A stretch of DNA of 64,000 bases from Planomicrobium stackebrandtii (lineage in GTDB: Bacteria; Bacillota; Bacilli; Bacillales_A; Planococcaceae), in contig NZ_JAUSWB010000001.1 of the NCBI RefSeq assembly GCF_030814955.1, positions 310,001-374,000 on the forward strand. Reading direction: 5' to 3'. The notes under the pieces are model-generated. The model worked only from the letters and a program-made list of their open reading frames with translations, did no database searches and was not told the DNA's origin. Below are positions 17,224 to 25,452 of this stretch, piece by piece. Position 1 is the first letter of the stretch; every line of letters starts with the position of its first letter. Both the position numbers and the translations under genes were made by a program.

Positions 17224-17643
17224 TTAATTGCTTTCCTTGGCCTGCTTTTGCAGCTCCATCTTCTCCACAATATCGATGAGCAGCCTGTTGCTAAGCTCCT
17301 CTTTCATATTGTCTTCAGACTCACGCATAACTTTTTCGATCAGGCATCCTTCGTTATGATGGATCGAGCAATTAAACAAATTGCTTTCTCCTTCAATCGC
17401 AATGATGACATCTAAAAACGAAATTTCTTTTGGAGATTTAGAGATTTTATAGCCGCCTTTTGCGCCGGGCGTCGATTCAATCAAACCTGCCTTCGTAAGC
17501 TTAGTCAATATCTTTGACAGATAGGTCGGCGATAGCTTTTGGAATTCTGCCAACTCCTGAACACCAACGGTACTGGCTTTTGGCAGCCAAATTAAATACA
17601 CCATTGTATGCAAAGCATAGTTTGTAGCATTTGAATATTTCAT
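17224..17643 (-). CDS. Rrf2 family transcriptional regulator
   Basis: The 139-residue protein has the Rrf2 winged helix: MKYSNATNYALHTMVYL, VQELAEFQKLSPTYLSKILTKLTKAGLIESTPGAKGGYKI, then FLDVIIAIEG. FNCSIHHNEGCLIEKVM holds two cysteines instead of the three that bind an iron-sulfur cluster in IscR/NsrR. A thiol-based or other switch is therefore more likely than a [2Fe-2S] cluster. AAGGAGG precedes the ATG. It heads the operon with the thioredoxin-reductase-like and methyltransferase genes and probably controls it. The AT-rich upstream region (about 17650-17720) is where an operator would lie. Confidence 0.9.
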   Translation of the reverse strand: MKYSNATNYALHTMVYLIWLPKASTVGVQELAEFQKLSPTYLSKILTKLTKAGLIESTPGAKGGYKISKSPKEISFLDVIIAIEGESNLFNCSIHHNEGCLIEKVMRESEDNMKEELSNRLLIDIVEKMELQKQAKESN

Positions 17644-17786
17644 AATGCCCTCCTTTTTAATTCAAAGATATTAAAGACTTTTGTTATCTCTAATAAGAAA
17701 AATATATCATTTAGCTAATAAGTAGTCAAGCAGTTGATTTCAAATTGATTCTATCTGCTGTGCTTTTCAACAACATGTCCATAATA

Positions 17787-17823
17787 AAAACCACTGATTT
17801 CTTTGTACAGAAACCAGTGGTTT
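17787..17823. terminator. Intrinsic terminator
   Basis: AAAACCACTGATTTCT (17787-17802) pairs with AGAAACCAGTGGTTT (17808-17822) with one mismatch, followed by T-rich sequence on both strands. It lies directly after the small zinc-finger gene. Confidence 0.8.
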
Positions 17824-17832
17824 GTTTATTTA

Positions 17833-18048
17833 TTATTCCCCGCGGGGTGCTTTGGGCGGTTGGCAGACGTCACATTTACGTTGGTTTTTCGTGTTGAATT
17901 TTGTAAATGTTTTTTCGAAGTTATTGCCGCATGCGCATTTAAACAGCAGCTTTTGAGAGAAACCGTGGTATTCCGTCGACAACAATTTGCTGTCTGAGTT
18001 TTTCTCGACAAATGCTTTAATTTCTTTAAAGGTCCATCGTTTGTTCAT
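17833..18048 (-). CDS. Small treble-clef/zinc-ribbon protein (DUF723-like)
   Basis: From ATG 18048 (GGAGGTG upstream) the product is 71 residues. It has a helical N-terminus (WTFKEIKAFVEKNSDSKLLSTEY), then FKCACGNNFEKTFTKFNTKNQRKCDVC. Two Cys pairs (CxC and CxxC, about 20 residues apart) form a likely zinc site. This pattern resembles the short DUF723/treble-clef modules found repeated in phage and homing-endonuclease proteins, where they bind DNA, but here the module stands alone. A longer in-frame start at 18138 has no good ribosome binding site. Confidence 0.7.
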   Translation of the reverse strand: MNKRWTFKEIKAFVEKNSDSKLLSTEYHGFSQKLLFKCACGNNFEKTFTKFNTKNQRKCDVCQPPKAPRGE

Positions 18049-18224
18049 ATTGTTACACCTCCATATTCTATTGCTAAGCGGAGGCTTTTGGCATCCGGTC
18101 AATTTCAGGCAAAATCTCAAGTGCCCTAAGTTCTTCATTATAGCACGGGTTGACTCTTTTATAGAAAACTAAATATCCTTTTAGCAGATTTGAGTGACTT
18201 TCAAATATTTAAAAAGTATATTTC

Positions 18225-18533
18225 CTAATTATCCCATCGCATCACAATCACAAAAAATGCCCAGCTAGAAGCACTTAATGAAGTTATGCCTACTATCATA
18301 AAATAGATTTCTTTATTATCTGAAACAAAATCCTTCTTCTTAAACAGCATAAACATTAGGATTCCAGTTGCTATGTACATGATCATGCCAAGAATAGTCA
18401 ATCCGGTCAAGTAGTGAATGGGCGCGATTGAAAAGACATAGTAACTTAAAAAATCAGCTATTACTTGCCCTAAAACACAGAACATCGTAGCCAACAAAAA
18501 ACAGACCATTATCCATCCAGATAACTTTTTCAT
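18225..18533 (-). CDS. Three-span membrane protein, function unknown
   Basis: The 102-residue protein has hydrophobic segments at about residues 6-26, 41-62 and 76-97 (WIMVCFLLATMFCVLGQVIADF, LTGLTILGMIMYIATGILMFML, IYFMIVGITSLSASSWAFFVIVM) with a KKKD turn between the second and third. AGAGAGG precedes the ATG. It is a single gene and no family is recognised. Confidence 0.65.
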   Translation of the reverse strand: MKKLSGWIMVCFLLATMFCVLGQVIADFLSYYVFSIAPIHYLTGLTILGMIMYIATGILMFMLFKKKDFVSDNKEIYFMIVGITSLSASSWAFFVIVMRWDN

Positions 18534-18702
18534 CCTGTGACCTCTCTTTTCGTATTTTAATTTTACTGCAAATGTGTCAAGCTAGTTTTTCGTCTTTACT
18601 ATCTCTTTTAGATTCAACCAACTGCAGAACCAGGATGAGATTATACAACAGTTGCCAAAGTAATTATAATATCTACTATAGGAAATTTCAGGAGGTACCT
18701 AA

Positions 18703-19494
18703 ATGCTGCAGTATATAGATTACAATCAAGAAAGCACTGGCCCGGCAATTATCGCTATACCTGCGCTCGGAGAACGGAAGGAAATGTATGAGCAGCTGGC
18801 TAAAAATTTGGCAAAATTTCGTTTTATTGCCGTTGATTTACCGGGACATAATAATTGTTCTTCTGAAGACTTTTCAATCGAGAATTATACGAAAGATCTA
18901 ATGGAGTTGTTGGATCAACTATCTATTCGAAAAGCACATTTTATCGGCAATTCTATCGGTGCTTGGATTATCCAAAGCTATTCCAAAAGCTTTCCTCAAT
19001 CTATTCACTCCTTGACCCTGCTGGATGGCGGCTATTATTTCAGTGGAGATTACGAAGAGAGTGAAGAAGAAACTGAACTTCCTATTGTCGAAAAGTTAGA
19101 GGATTTACAAGAAGCCATCAGTCAGCAAGTCGAATCAAAGGAAAGGTTGTCTCCTTTTAACAAAGAATGGATTAAAAGCTATTTTCTCAAAAACTTCTTT
19201 CAAGCTGATGGTGTTTACATCCATCACAGTAAAGCCAAAGCTTTAAATGTACTTTCAAAATCTATTCTGAAAAACAACTATTGTTTACAACAAAACACAA
19301 AACTTCCCGTTTTGCTGTTACTGGCTGATCAGGAACCAGTTTCTTTTAAAGAAGACAAAATAAGGAGTTTTCTCTTTTCAAATACCAATGCAACAATAAA
19401 ACGAATCCCTGACAGTTACCATCTGCTCCCACTTACCAATTCAAACTTGATCGCAACACATATTGAAAAATGGTTAGTGTCAGTGACCCAATAG
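18703..19494 (+). CDS. Alpha/beta hydrolase
   Basis: The 263-residue protein has the alpha/beta hydrolase order: AIIAIPALGERKEMYEQLAKNLAKFRFIAVDLPGHN (oxyanion loop and strand 4), then the nucleophile elbow FIGNSIGAWIIQ (G-x-S-x-G, Ser near residue 89). VLLLLADQEPV is the likely Asp region, and DSYHLLPL carries the catalytic His near the C-terminus. The substrate cannot be named. AGGAGG lies eight bases before the ATG. It is monocistronic on the plus strand. Confidence 0.88.
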   Translation: MLQYIDYNQESTGPAIIAIPALGERKEMYEQLAKNLAKFRFIAVDLPGHNNCSSEDFSIENYTKDLMELLDQLSIRKAHFIGNSIGAWIIQSYSKSFPQSIHSLTLLDGGYYFSGDYEESEEETELPIVEKLEDLQEAISQQVESKERLSPFNKEWIKSYFLKNFFQADGVYIHHSKAKALNVLSKSILKNNYCLQQNTKLPVLLLLADQEPVSFKEDKIRSFLFSNTNATIKRIPDSYHLLPLTNSNLIATHIEKWLVSVTQ

Positions 19495-19614
19495 ATGCTT
19501 TACTATTTTAAGAAGGGAGATCTGCGCCTCTGGCTAACATTAATCCCTATACTCTATATATTTCTTTAGTAGTTCATATATAAAAAGCATCTTTACTTTT
19601 AAAGCTTCTCGCTC

Positions 19615-20544
19615 CTATTTAATGTCATAAGCTTCAAGATCCATCAATAATTCAATGAGATGCTCAAACAAATTGCGTTGGGCCGGGTTTTGCCAATCTT
19701 CTATTACGTCCGCCATCAGCCACATGACTTCATCAAGAAAAACATGCTCTACAGCTTTCTGCCAGTAATTTTCCTCTACTAATGTAAAGGCAATGAATTC
19801 CTTATAGCCTGCTAAAAATATGTGCCATTGCGCGTGGCTAAATGGCTGATCCGGCGCTGTCGCCAGTTCATTGTGAAACAATAAGAGCACCAAAGCCAAA
19901 TCAAACACGCGGGGTATCCACCCAGCATTGTCCGGATCCACCAAATAAGGATCAGGTGTATAAATCAAGTTATTCGCTTTGAAATCATGAGGCGTGGCAA
20001 CATGAGGCAACCTTGCGTTTTTCAACTCGCCTTGATTGGAGACTGATTGCATAAGACGGCTTTCTAACTTCGGGGATATTTCAATGTCCCAGGCGGCAGC
20101 ATTTTTAATGATATTTTTAACACTGTCTTTTACTTCAGCTTCGTTAAAATCAAATACATTGTATGGGTCTAACTCAAATTCATTTTTTGAGGACGAAAGA
20201 GAGTGGATTTTGCCAAACATCCTTCCCGCGTCTTTAATTTCAACATCCCTTCCTGAATAAAATTCTCCTGCGATAAAGGGATATACAACGTAAGTCTCTT
20301 CACCGATGGACATGGGATTTTCAGTTGCCAAAATGGCAGGCACCACAACTTTTACTCCTTGTTTTCTCAAATTATTTGTATACTCCATCAGACGCCTAGC
20401 TTTCAAAATCGGATTTTGTGTTTGCTTTACAATAAAATTCTTACTGAAACTTGTTATTCGGTAAACTGGCGAAAAGGGATAAATGCTAACAGGTTCTTCT
20501 TTCGGATGGAATCCAAATTTTTCAACTATTGATTTGGCATTCAT
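19615..20544 (-). CDS. APH-fold phosphotransferase/kinase
   Basis: The 309-residue protein resembles aminoglycoside/choline-kinase-type phosphotransferases. FIVKQTQNPILKARR carries a candidate ATP-binding Lys, the Brenner-type motif HVATPHDFKANNLIY (about residues 205-219) holds the catalytic Asp and Asn, and YLVDPDNAGWIPRVFDLA supplies the metal-binding Asp. Several such genes in Bacillales are annotated as spectinomycin or thiamine/homoserine kinase-like, but no substrate can be assigned. AAGGGGG precedes the ATG. It is monocistronic. Confidence 0.82.
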   Translation of the reverse strand: MNAKSIVEKFGFHPKEEPVSIYPFSPVYRITSFSKNFIVKQTQNPILKARRLMEYTNNLRKQGVKVVVPAILATENPMSIGEETYVVYPFIAGEFYSGRDVEIKDAGRMFGKIHSLSSSKNEFELDPYNVFDFNEAEVKDSVKNIIKNAAAWDIEISPKLESRLMQSVSNQGELKNARLPHVATPHDFKANNLIYTPDPYLVDPDNAGWIPRVFDLALVLLLFHNELATAPDQPFSHAQWHIFLAGYKEFIAFTLVEENYWQKAVEHVFLDEVMWLMADVIEDWQNPAQRNLFEHLIELLMDLEAYDIK

Positions 20545-20769
20545 TTAATTTCCCCCTTAGGTTAACTGCTTTAATATGGACTCTGTTGTCAAAAAATTTA
20601 GGAATAGTGGGCTTTAGTTCTTTGTATTATTTTACCAATGAATGAGATCTTGTAAAATGACAAATTTTTATGCTGTGGATAGGATTAAAATAGTGAGTAT
20701 AGATTTTTCAAAATACGTAAAAAAGGATGAATCCACTATAGATCCACCCTCTTTTTTTGCATTCATATA

Positions 20770-21477
20770 TTAACACCTTACGTATTTCCGTTTGAAACCA
20801 AGCTTGCCCCTATCCAGTTCTTTTTGAATGCTTTCATGGGCATTAAAAAAACTGCTTTTTTTATTGTCACGCTTCATCTCTACAATGCCAATTTCCCTGG
20901 TAGTTTCCAACGCTTTTTCACTGAGCGGCACAAAAGAAATTCCTACGGTGTAAAGAAAGTTGTTCATAGCAGACTTTGTTCGTTCCGGTGAATTGTGAAT
21001 TGTCCTTTTCACTATGTCAAGCATTGAGGAAATTTTGTCCTCCGAAAACTCAGTGTCTGGACGATTTCCCAACAGCCAGCAATAACAGCTCCAACCGGCG
21101 GACATCTTCAGCTCCTGGCCGCTCGCAATCCAGTTGTCTGCTACTTCCTGCGCAATATCTGATTCCGATAAAGTTACCGCTACCACATAATCCGACAACA
21201 TGTAAAAGTACGCCGCATCCACCCAACGGTCAAAATCGGATGCTGTCATGGCCTTCGGATCTGCGATGATGCCTGCAAAGTACATCGCATCATAGTTGCC
21301 TGTGGCATAAAGTGCTTCAGCCAACTCCTGGTCTATTTTAATATTCTTCGCAACCGGCTTCATAGCCCCTGTACCTACCCCAAATAACGGTTCGCGCGCG
21401 CCATTTGAAATATATATCTTTTTTGTCCGTTCCTTGCCCAAGCCTTCGAGTTCCTGCATAACGAGTTTTAAATCCAT
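20770..21477 (-). CDS. AlkD-like DNA alkylation repair protein (HEAT-like)
   Basis: The 235-residue helical protein starts MDLKLVMQELEGLGKERTKKIYISNGAREPLFGVGTGAMKPVAKNIK, the conserved opening of the DNA_alkylation (AlkD) family of HEAT-repeat proteins. Its true AlkD members release alkylated bases such as 3-methyladenine. AGWSCYCWLLGNRPD and SAMNNFLYTVGISF are further family blocks. AlkD's catalytic Trp/Asp/Arg cannot be assigned securely here, so this may be a structural paralogue rather than an active glycosylase. It has a basic C-terminus (RGKLGFKRKYVRC). Confidence 0.85.
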   Translation of the reverse strand: MDLKLVMQELEGLGKERTKKIYISNGAREPLFGVGTGAMKPVAKNIKIDQELAEALYATGNYDAMYFAGIIADPKAMTASDFDRWVDAAYFYMLSDYVVAVTLSESDIAQEVADNWIASGQELKMSAGWSCYCWLLGNRPDTEFSEDKISSMLDIVKRTIHNSPERTKSAMNNFLYTVGISFVPLSEKALETTREIGIVEMKRDNKKSSFFNAHESIQKELDRGKLGFKRKYVRC

Positions 21478-21643
21478 TTCTGCTGCATCCTCTCTTACAA
21501 AGAATAGTGGCTTGCTTAAACTCCACTTATATTCCGTGTTCTCTCTACAATCAAACCCTATGAACCAACTTAATTAGACGTACAAAAATCTTATTTCCTA
21601 TTTCAGTTTACACTATTGGATCTGTTTCAACATATGATGCATG

Positions 21644-21684
21644 AAAAAGGAAGATGCTAAATAATGGCATCTTCCTCTTTTTTT
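21644..21684. terminator. Intrinsic terminator between the AlkD-like and cls genes
   Basis: GGAAGATGC (21649-21657) pairs with GCATCTTCC (21667-21675), with AAAA/TTTT flanks on both sides. It lies 25 bp after the cls stop codon on the minus strand. Confidence 0.75.
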
Positions 21685-21708
21685 GAAGTTGTAGAGTGCA
21701 GCGAAAAC

Positions 21709-23163
21709 TTACAAAATTGGTGAAACCATCTTCGCAACATCTTGTTTCACCTTTTCTACCCATGACTGCTCTTCAAAAGTCTCTTCTGTCAATTGGACGG
21801 ATAGCTTTTTGTCTTGGTAAAAGAGATCCGCCATTTCCGATGCCGACTGTGCATTGTAAACAAAAGCGTTCAGCTCAAAATTCAATGCAAAGCTTCGGAT
21901 ATCCATATTGGCCGATCCGACAGAATAAGCTCTTTGATCCACAACCAGTGTTTTGGCATGCAGAAATCCATTTTTGTAGCTATATACTTTGACGCCATCT
22001 TCCAGCAATTCACGGACAAATGACAGGGTAGCTGAATGGACGAAGATATGGTCCGCCAAATGGGGGATCATGATTTGAACATCAACGCCTCCAAGTGATG
22101 CTGTCCGCAGCGCATCCATAATAGACTTATCCGGAATAAAATAAGGTGTCTGGAGGTAAATAGAGTCACGGGCATGATGGATCATTTTCAAGTAGCCGTT
22201 CTTAATGTCTTCATATATTTCCAAAGGACCGCTAGCGACAATCTGCATTGCAATCCCTTCTTTATGGTCAACTCTCGGAAAATAACTTTCTGCATATCCC
22301 ATTGGATCTTTTTTAGTCGCCTGATTCCAATCGATGAAGAAGCGGTTTTGGAGCGAATGGACCGCTTCTCCTGTTATCCGAAGATGCGTATCACGCCAAT
22401 AGCCGAATTCCTTTTTTTCTCCCACATATTCATCACCCACGTTAAACCCGCCAATATAGCCAATCGAACCATCGACAACGACCAGTTTCCGGTGATTTCG
22501 GTGGTTCAGCCGTGGATTTATACGGGAAAACATTGCTGGCAGAAAAGCCGCTGTTTTTCCGCCAGCTGCCTCAAACTCATCAAAAAAGCGTTTTGGCAGA
22601 CTGCTGGATCCCAAATCGTCATACAAAACGTGCACGTTTATGCCTTGCTGCGCTTTCTCAGTGAGCAGCGAAACCAATCGGCGCCCAAGACCATCATTAT
22701 TCAGGATAAAATACTGCAGGTGCACATGGTCTTTTGCGTTTCGTATGTCTTCAAACAAAGCATCAAACTTTCTTGTCCCATCGTTGAAGATTTTTATGTC
22801 AGTAGCTGTCGACAGTGGTGCATCGGTTCTTGCCACATTCATTTGAATGAGATCCAGCCAGCCATTCGCAACCTTGGAGATTGGCTGAAAGCTGCGGATT
22901 TTCATGCCATTTAATTGCAGAGCCATATTGTCCTGGAAATCCTTATTTTCATAAGCAATTGGCCGATTCAACCGTTTTTGCCTTAAGGACTTTCCAAATA
23001 ATAAGTACAGGATAAAGCCAACAATCGGGACAAAAAACAGGATTAAGATCCAAGCCCATGCTGAAGATGCCGTTTTGCGTTCAAAAAACAAAATGAAAAA
23101 CGCCAATACTAGGTTTAAAATTATAAAAATGTTGCTCAATATGCTTAACCAATCGAATAAAAT
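21709..23163 (-). CDS. cls: Cardiolipin synthase
   Basis: The enzyme joins two phosphatidylglycerol molecules into cardiolipin at the membrane. Two N-terminal transmembrane segments (PLDc_N: NIFIILNLVLAFFILFFE and AWAWILILFFVPIVGFILYLLFG) are followed by two phospholipase-D HKD motifs: HRNHRKLVVVDGSIGYIGGFNVGDEY and HAKTLVVDQRAYSVGSANMDIRS. The start is odd. The TTG at 23139 has no ribosome binding site, but an in-frame ATT at 23163 sits seven bases after AAGGAGG, and its extra residues (LFDWLSI) fit a normal Cls N-terminus. I therefore favour ATT. Monocistronic. Confidence 0.93.
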   Translation of the reverse strand: MLFDWLSILSNIFIILNLVLAFFILFFERKTASSAWAWILILFFVPIVGFILYLLFGKSLRQKRLNRPIAYENKDFQDNMALQLNGMKIRSFQPISKVANGWLDLIQMNVARTDAPLSTATDIKIFNDGTRKFDALFEDIRNAKDHVHLQYFILNNDGLGRRLVSLLTEKAQQGINVHVLYDDLGSSSLPKRFFDEFEAAGGKTAAFLPAMFSRINPRLNHRNHRKLVVVDGSIGYIGGFNVGDEYVGEKKEFGYWRDTHLRITGEAVHSLQNRFFIDWNQATKKDPMGYAESYFPRVDHKEGIAMQIVASGPLEIYEDIKNGYLKMIHHARDSIYLQTPYFIPDKSIMDALRTASLGGVDVQIMIPHLADHIFVHSATLSFVRELLEDGVKVYSYKNGFLHAKTLVVDQRAYSVGSANMDIRSFALNFELNAFVYNAQSASEMADLFYQDKKLSVQLTEETFEEQSWVEKVKQDVAKMVSPIL

Positions 23164-23321
23164 CTTAACTCCTCCTTGAACTCTTTCTTATCTGCATTTA
23201 TAGACTAGAGCTTCGTTCATTCTAAACCCCAAGAAGAAGTGAATACAAGGAATGCTCCAACCGGTCGAAGAATAAGGTGTCCAGCCCATATCGTACTTTG
23301 TTTAGCTTTTATGGATTTCCG

Positions 23322-23576
23322 CTACGCTGGGGAGTTTTTCAGCTTAAAGTAATAAAATACTTGGAGCGGCGGCAATAAAAGCAGTGGCAATAAATAAATA
23401 TCCATTTCCATAAAGATAAGCGCCATAAAAATGGGAAAGAATACTATGTAACTGATTAATATTACATTATGCGATTTTTTCACCAAACCATAAGCCAATA
23501 ATAAGAGCGAAGGAATAATGAGAAAATACGGCAAATAGCCGGCTAATAAAGGGCTGGATTCATTTAATAGGTTCAT
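23322..23576 (-). CDS. Small membrane protein, function unknown
   Basis: From ATG 23576 (AAAGGAG eight bases upstream) the product is 84 residues with three hydrophobic segments (GYLPYFLIIPSLLLLAYGLV, VILISYIVFFPIFMALIFME, YLLPLLLLPPLQVFYYF). The in-frame ATG at 23594 precedes the ribosome binding site and is not used. No family is recognised. Confidence 0.6.
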   Translation of the reverse strand: MNLLNESSPLLAGYLPYFLIIPSLLLLAYGLVKKSHNVILISYIVFFPIFMALIFMEMDIYLLPLLLLPPLQVFYYFKLKNSPA

Positions 23577-23899
23577 AAGCTTTTCTCCTTTCATTCTATT
23601 TAGTAAAGATAGCAGAAGAATTTACTGCTTCTATATTCACCATACTTTTTACCTGCATAAACTTTACTACCCTTTCATTAATTTAAGAAACCAAATAATC
23701 TAATCACAGTTGAAGAAACTAAGTTCAAAAATCTCTGATCGTTTCTCAAATATCCTTAAAATGAGTTATAGTCAGTTTTGGCAAATGCGCAGGCTTGCAC
23801 ATTTGCCTTTCTTTGTGGGTCATTCAAATCAAAACCCAAGAATCTTGCATTAAACCAATTCAATACTTTTCGGTCAGCCCCATACTTCCACTTTTTAAA
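23577..23899. other. Gene-free interval with one hairpin
   Basis: No convincing coding frame is present. GGCAAATG (23780-23787) and CATTTGCC (23800-23807) form an 8-bp stem around a GC-rich loop. A T-run follows only on the plus strand, where there is no upstream gene, so its role is unclear. Confidence 0.5.
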
Positions 23900-24310
23900 C
23901 TACTCCACTGCACTAGCCATGATTTTTTCAAGCAACTCATCCAAAGTGCGGTAACATTTTTGAACTTCCGGCAAGTGGTAAAAAGTGCTGGTTTCTTCTG
24001 GATTGTTAATCGCACCATCTTGTGAATAGAGAAAAATCTTTTTCCCCAATCCTAACGCAATGCCGAATTCGATGTGAGTGCCATTTCCTCCCGGCAATAA
24101 AATCACAACAAAATCCGACTCCTTCACGGCATTCTTTTCGTGTTGGCCAATGATCATCAAATCATCCAATGTCAATTTCTGATTTTCTCCTGAACCGGTA
24201 TTTTGTGTCCAATCATATGTATGGAGATATCCTTTAGCGGTTAATTGTCTGGTAACATACACAACCGCTTCAATATTCCTAAAACTTGAAGCCACATAAA
24301 ACTTTTTCAC
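23900..24310 (-). CDS. Nucleoside 2-deoxyribosyltransferase-like protein
   Basis: The 136-residue product (GTG start at 24310 after GAAAGG) reads VKKFYVASSFRNIEAVVYVTRQLTAKGYLHTYDWTQ. ESDFVVILLPGGNGTHIEFGIALGLGKKIFLYS and TFYHLPEVQKCYRTLDELLEKI follow. The (F/Y)VASSF start, the DFVVxLLPGG-x-GTHxEFG core with the conserved Glu, and the length fit the nucleoside 2-deoxyribosyltransferase superfamily, which also includes nucleotide hydrolases (RCL/DNPH1-type) and toxin-like domains. No activity can be assigned. Upstream in-frame starts lack a ribosome binding site. Confidence 0.75.
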   Translation of the reverse strand: MKKFYVASSFRNIEAVVYVTRQLTAKGYLHTYDWTQNTGSGENQKLTLDDLMIIGQHEKNAVKESDFVVILLPGGNGTHIEFGIALGLGKKIFLYSQDGAINNPEETSTFYHLPEVQKCYRTLDELLEKIMASAVE

Positions 24311-25413
24311 ACTTTCACAACCTTTCCGAATAACCATTACCTGGGGACGGCTCTTCTTCCTGCACATGCTGTAACACTTTCTTCTTTTTCCATTGCCAGC
24401 TTCCTGGCTGCCAATAAAAATTTTTTTGGCGATCGCTACGCAGCAAATATCATTTGTGTGCAGGGCAAACCGCTATCTTTTTTCACTTTAACACATACAG
24501 CTGTTTTGAAAAATTTTTAATATATAGTAAGAAACGGCTTAGTATGATTCTGTTCTTAGTTTTAATATTCAAAAGTGGCATTATGCACTTTTCTCTCTAA
24601 TGCCCCTTCTGCCTTTTTTTTATTGCACTTTTTACATCTTCCTATATATCATTTGAAGGCCGGTTGACATGTTTTGACGGCCCATACAAAGGTCAGTTTG
24701 CTACTTCAAAACATACTAGCAAACTTCCTTTAAATATCATGAAACCTTTCTTCAGATATTGGAATAAAGCTAAAAAAGTAAATTACATGTATTAGAAATA
24801 AATGCAGTTACATAAAATATGGGTTTTGGTAGTAAATTAGTTCTAAATTATATAATAAAAAGTAAATATATAGGTTTATTTAAAGTATTTCGTGTTTTAG
24901 GCTCTTTTTACTATTTTTTACTATAGTATAAAGGTACAGTAAACTTTTTGGTCATTTTTTATTATTTTTGGTATTTATTTTTGAATTTAGTTTAAAGCTA
25001 CTTATTAAAAAATAAAGGGGTGAATTAAAACATGTTCAACTTAAAAGGAATACCGGCTCTCTATGTATCTGAAACAATCAAGTCAAATAAATATGTGGGA
25101 AAAGCCATTGAGTAATGCTGTGAAATATTGAGAGAGTTCGGATATCACATAAGTATGATCTTGCTTTAGTTTTTTCCTGGAAAGGAATGTATATTGTCGG
25201 AATTTATATTGACTGTTTTTACACAGCTGTAAATAATATCGGTCAATTTGATAAACACCACTCTGTACTAAGATGCACTTTCTTGAAAAAGTGACTAAAA
25301 AATCATCAATGTCGATTAGGAAAAAGAATTTTCTTACACAAAAACTTCTTGTGGGAGCATTTTAAATTTAGTAAACGTGTAGAAGTATCAGTTTCATCAT
25401 TACTAAGCAGAAT
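24311..25413. other. AT-rich, nearly gene-free kilobase upstream of the c-di-GMP cassette
   Basis: This 1.1-kb stretch is visibly richer in A/T than its neighbours, with long T and A runs at about 24860-25020. It contains an 8-bp perfect hairpin (24696-24703 with 24717-24724), a TATAGT/TATAAA-like cluster near 24923-24932, and one short ORF at 25032. Otherwise I see no coding sequence. It may be a long regulatory leader or the remains of lost DNA. Confidence 0.6.
25032..25115 (+). CDS. Possible 27-residue peptide or remnant of a decayed gene
   Basis: An ATG at 25032 with AAAGGGGTG ten bases upstream opens a 27-codon frame (MFNLKGIPALYVSETIKSNK...). If the stop at 25113-25115 and one frame shift near 25155 are ignored, coding-like sequence continues to about 25294. 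The choice is between a true short peptide and a pseudogene of some 85-90 residues. No homologue is recognised. Confidence 0.25.
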   Translation: MFNLKGIPALYVSETIKSNKYVGKAIE

Positions 25414-25452
25414 ATGAACTGGAGTCGCCGTTTAACGCTTGGAGGGGAAATA

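Noticed and set aside
22174..22914. 246-codon plus-strand frame inside cls
   Set aside because: It lies wholly opposite the catalytic cls domains, has no family resemblance and reflects codon bias of the real gene.
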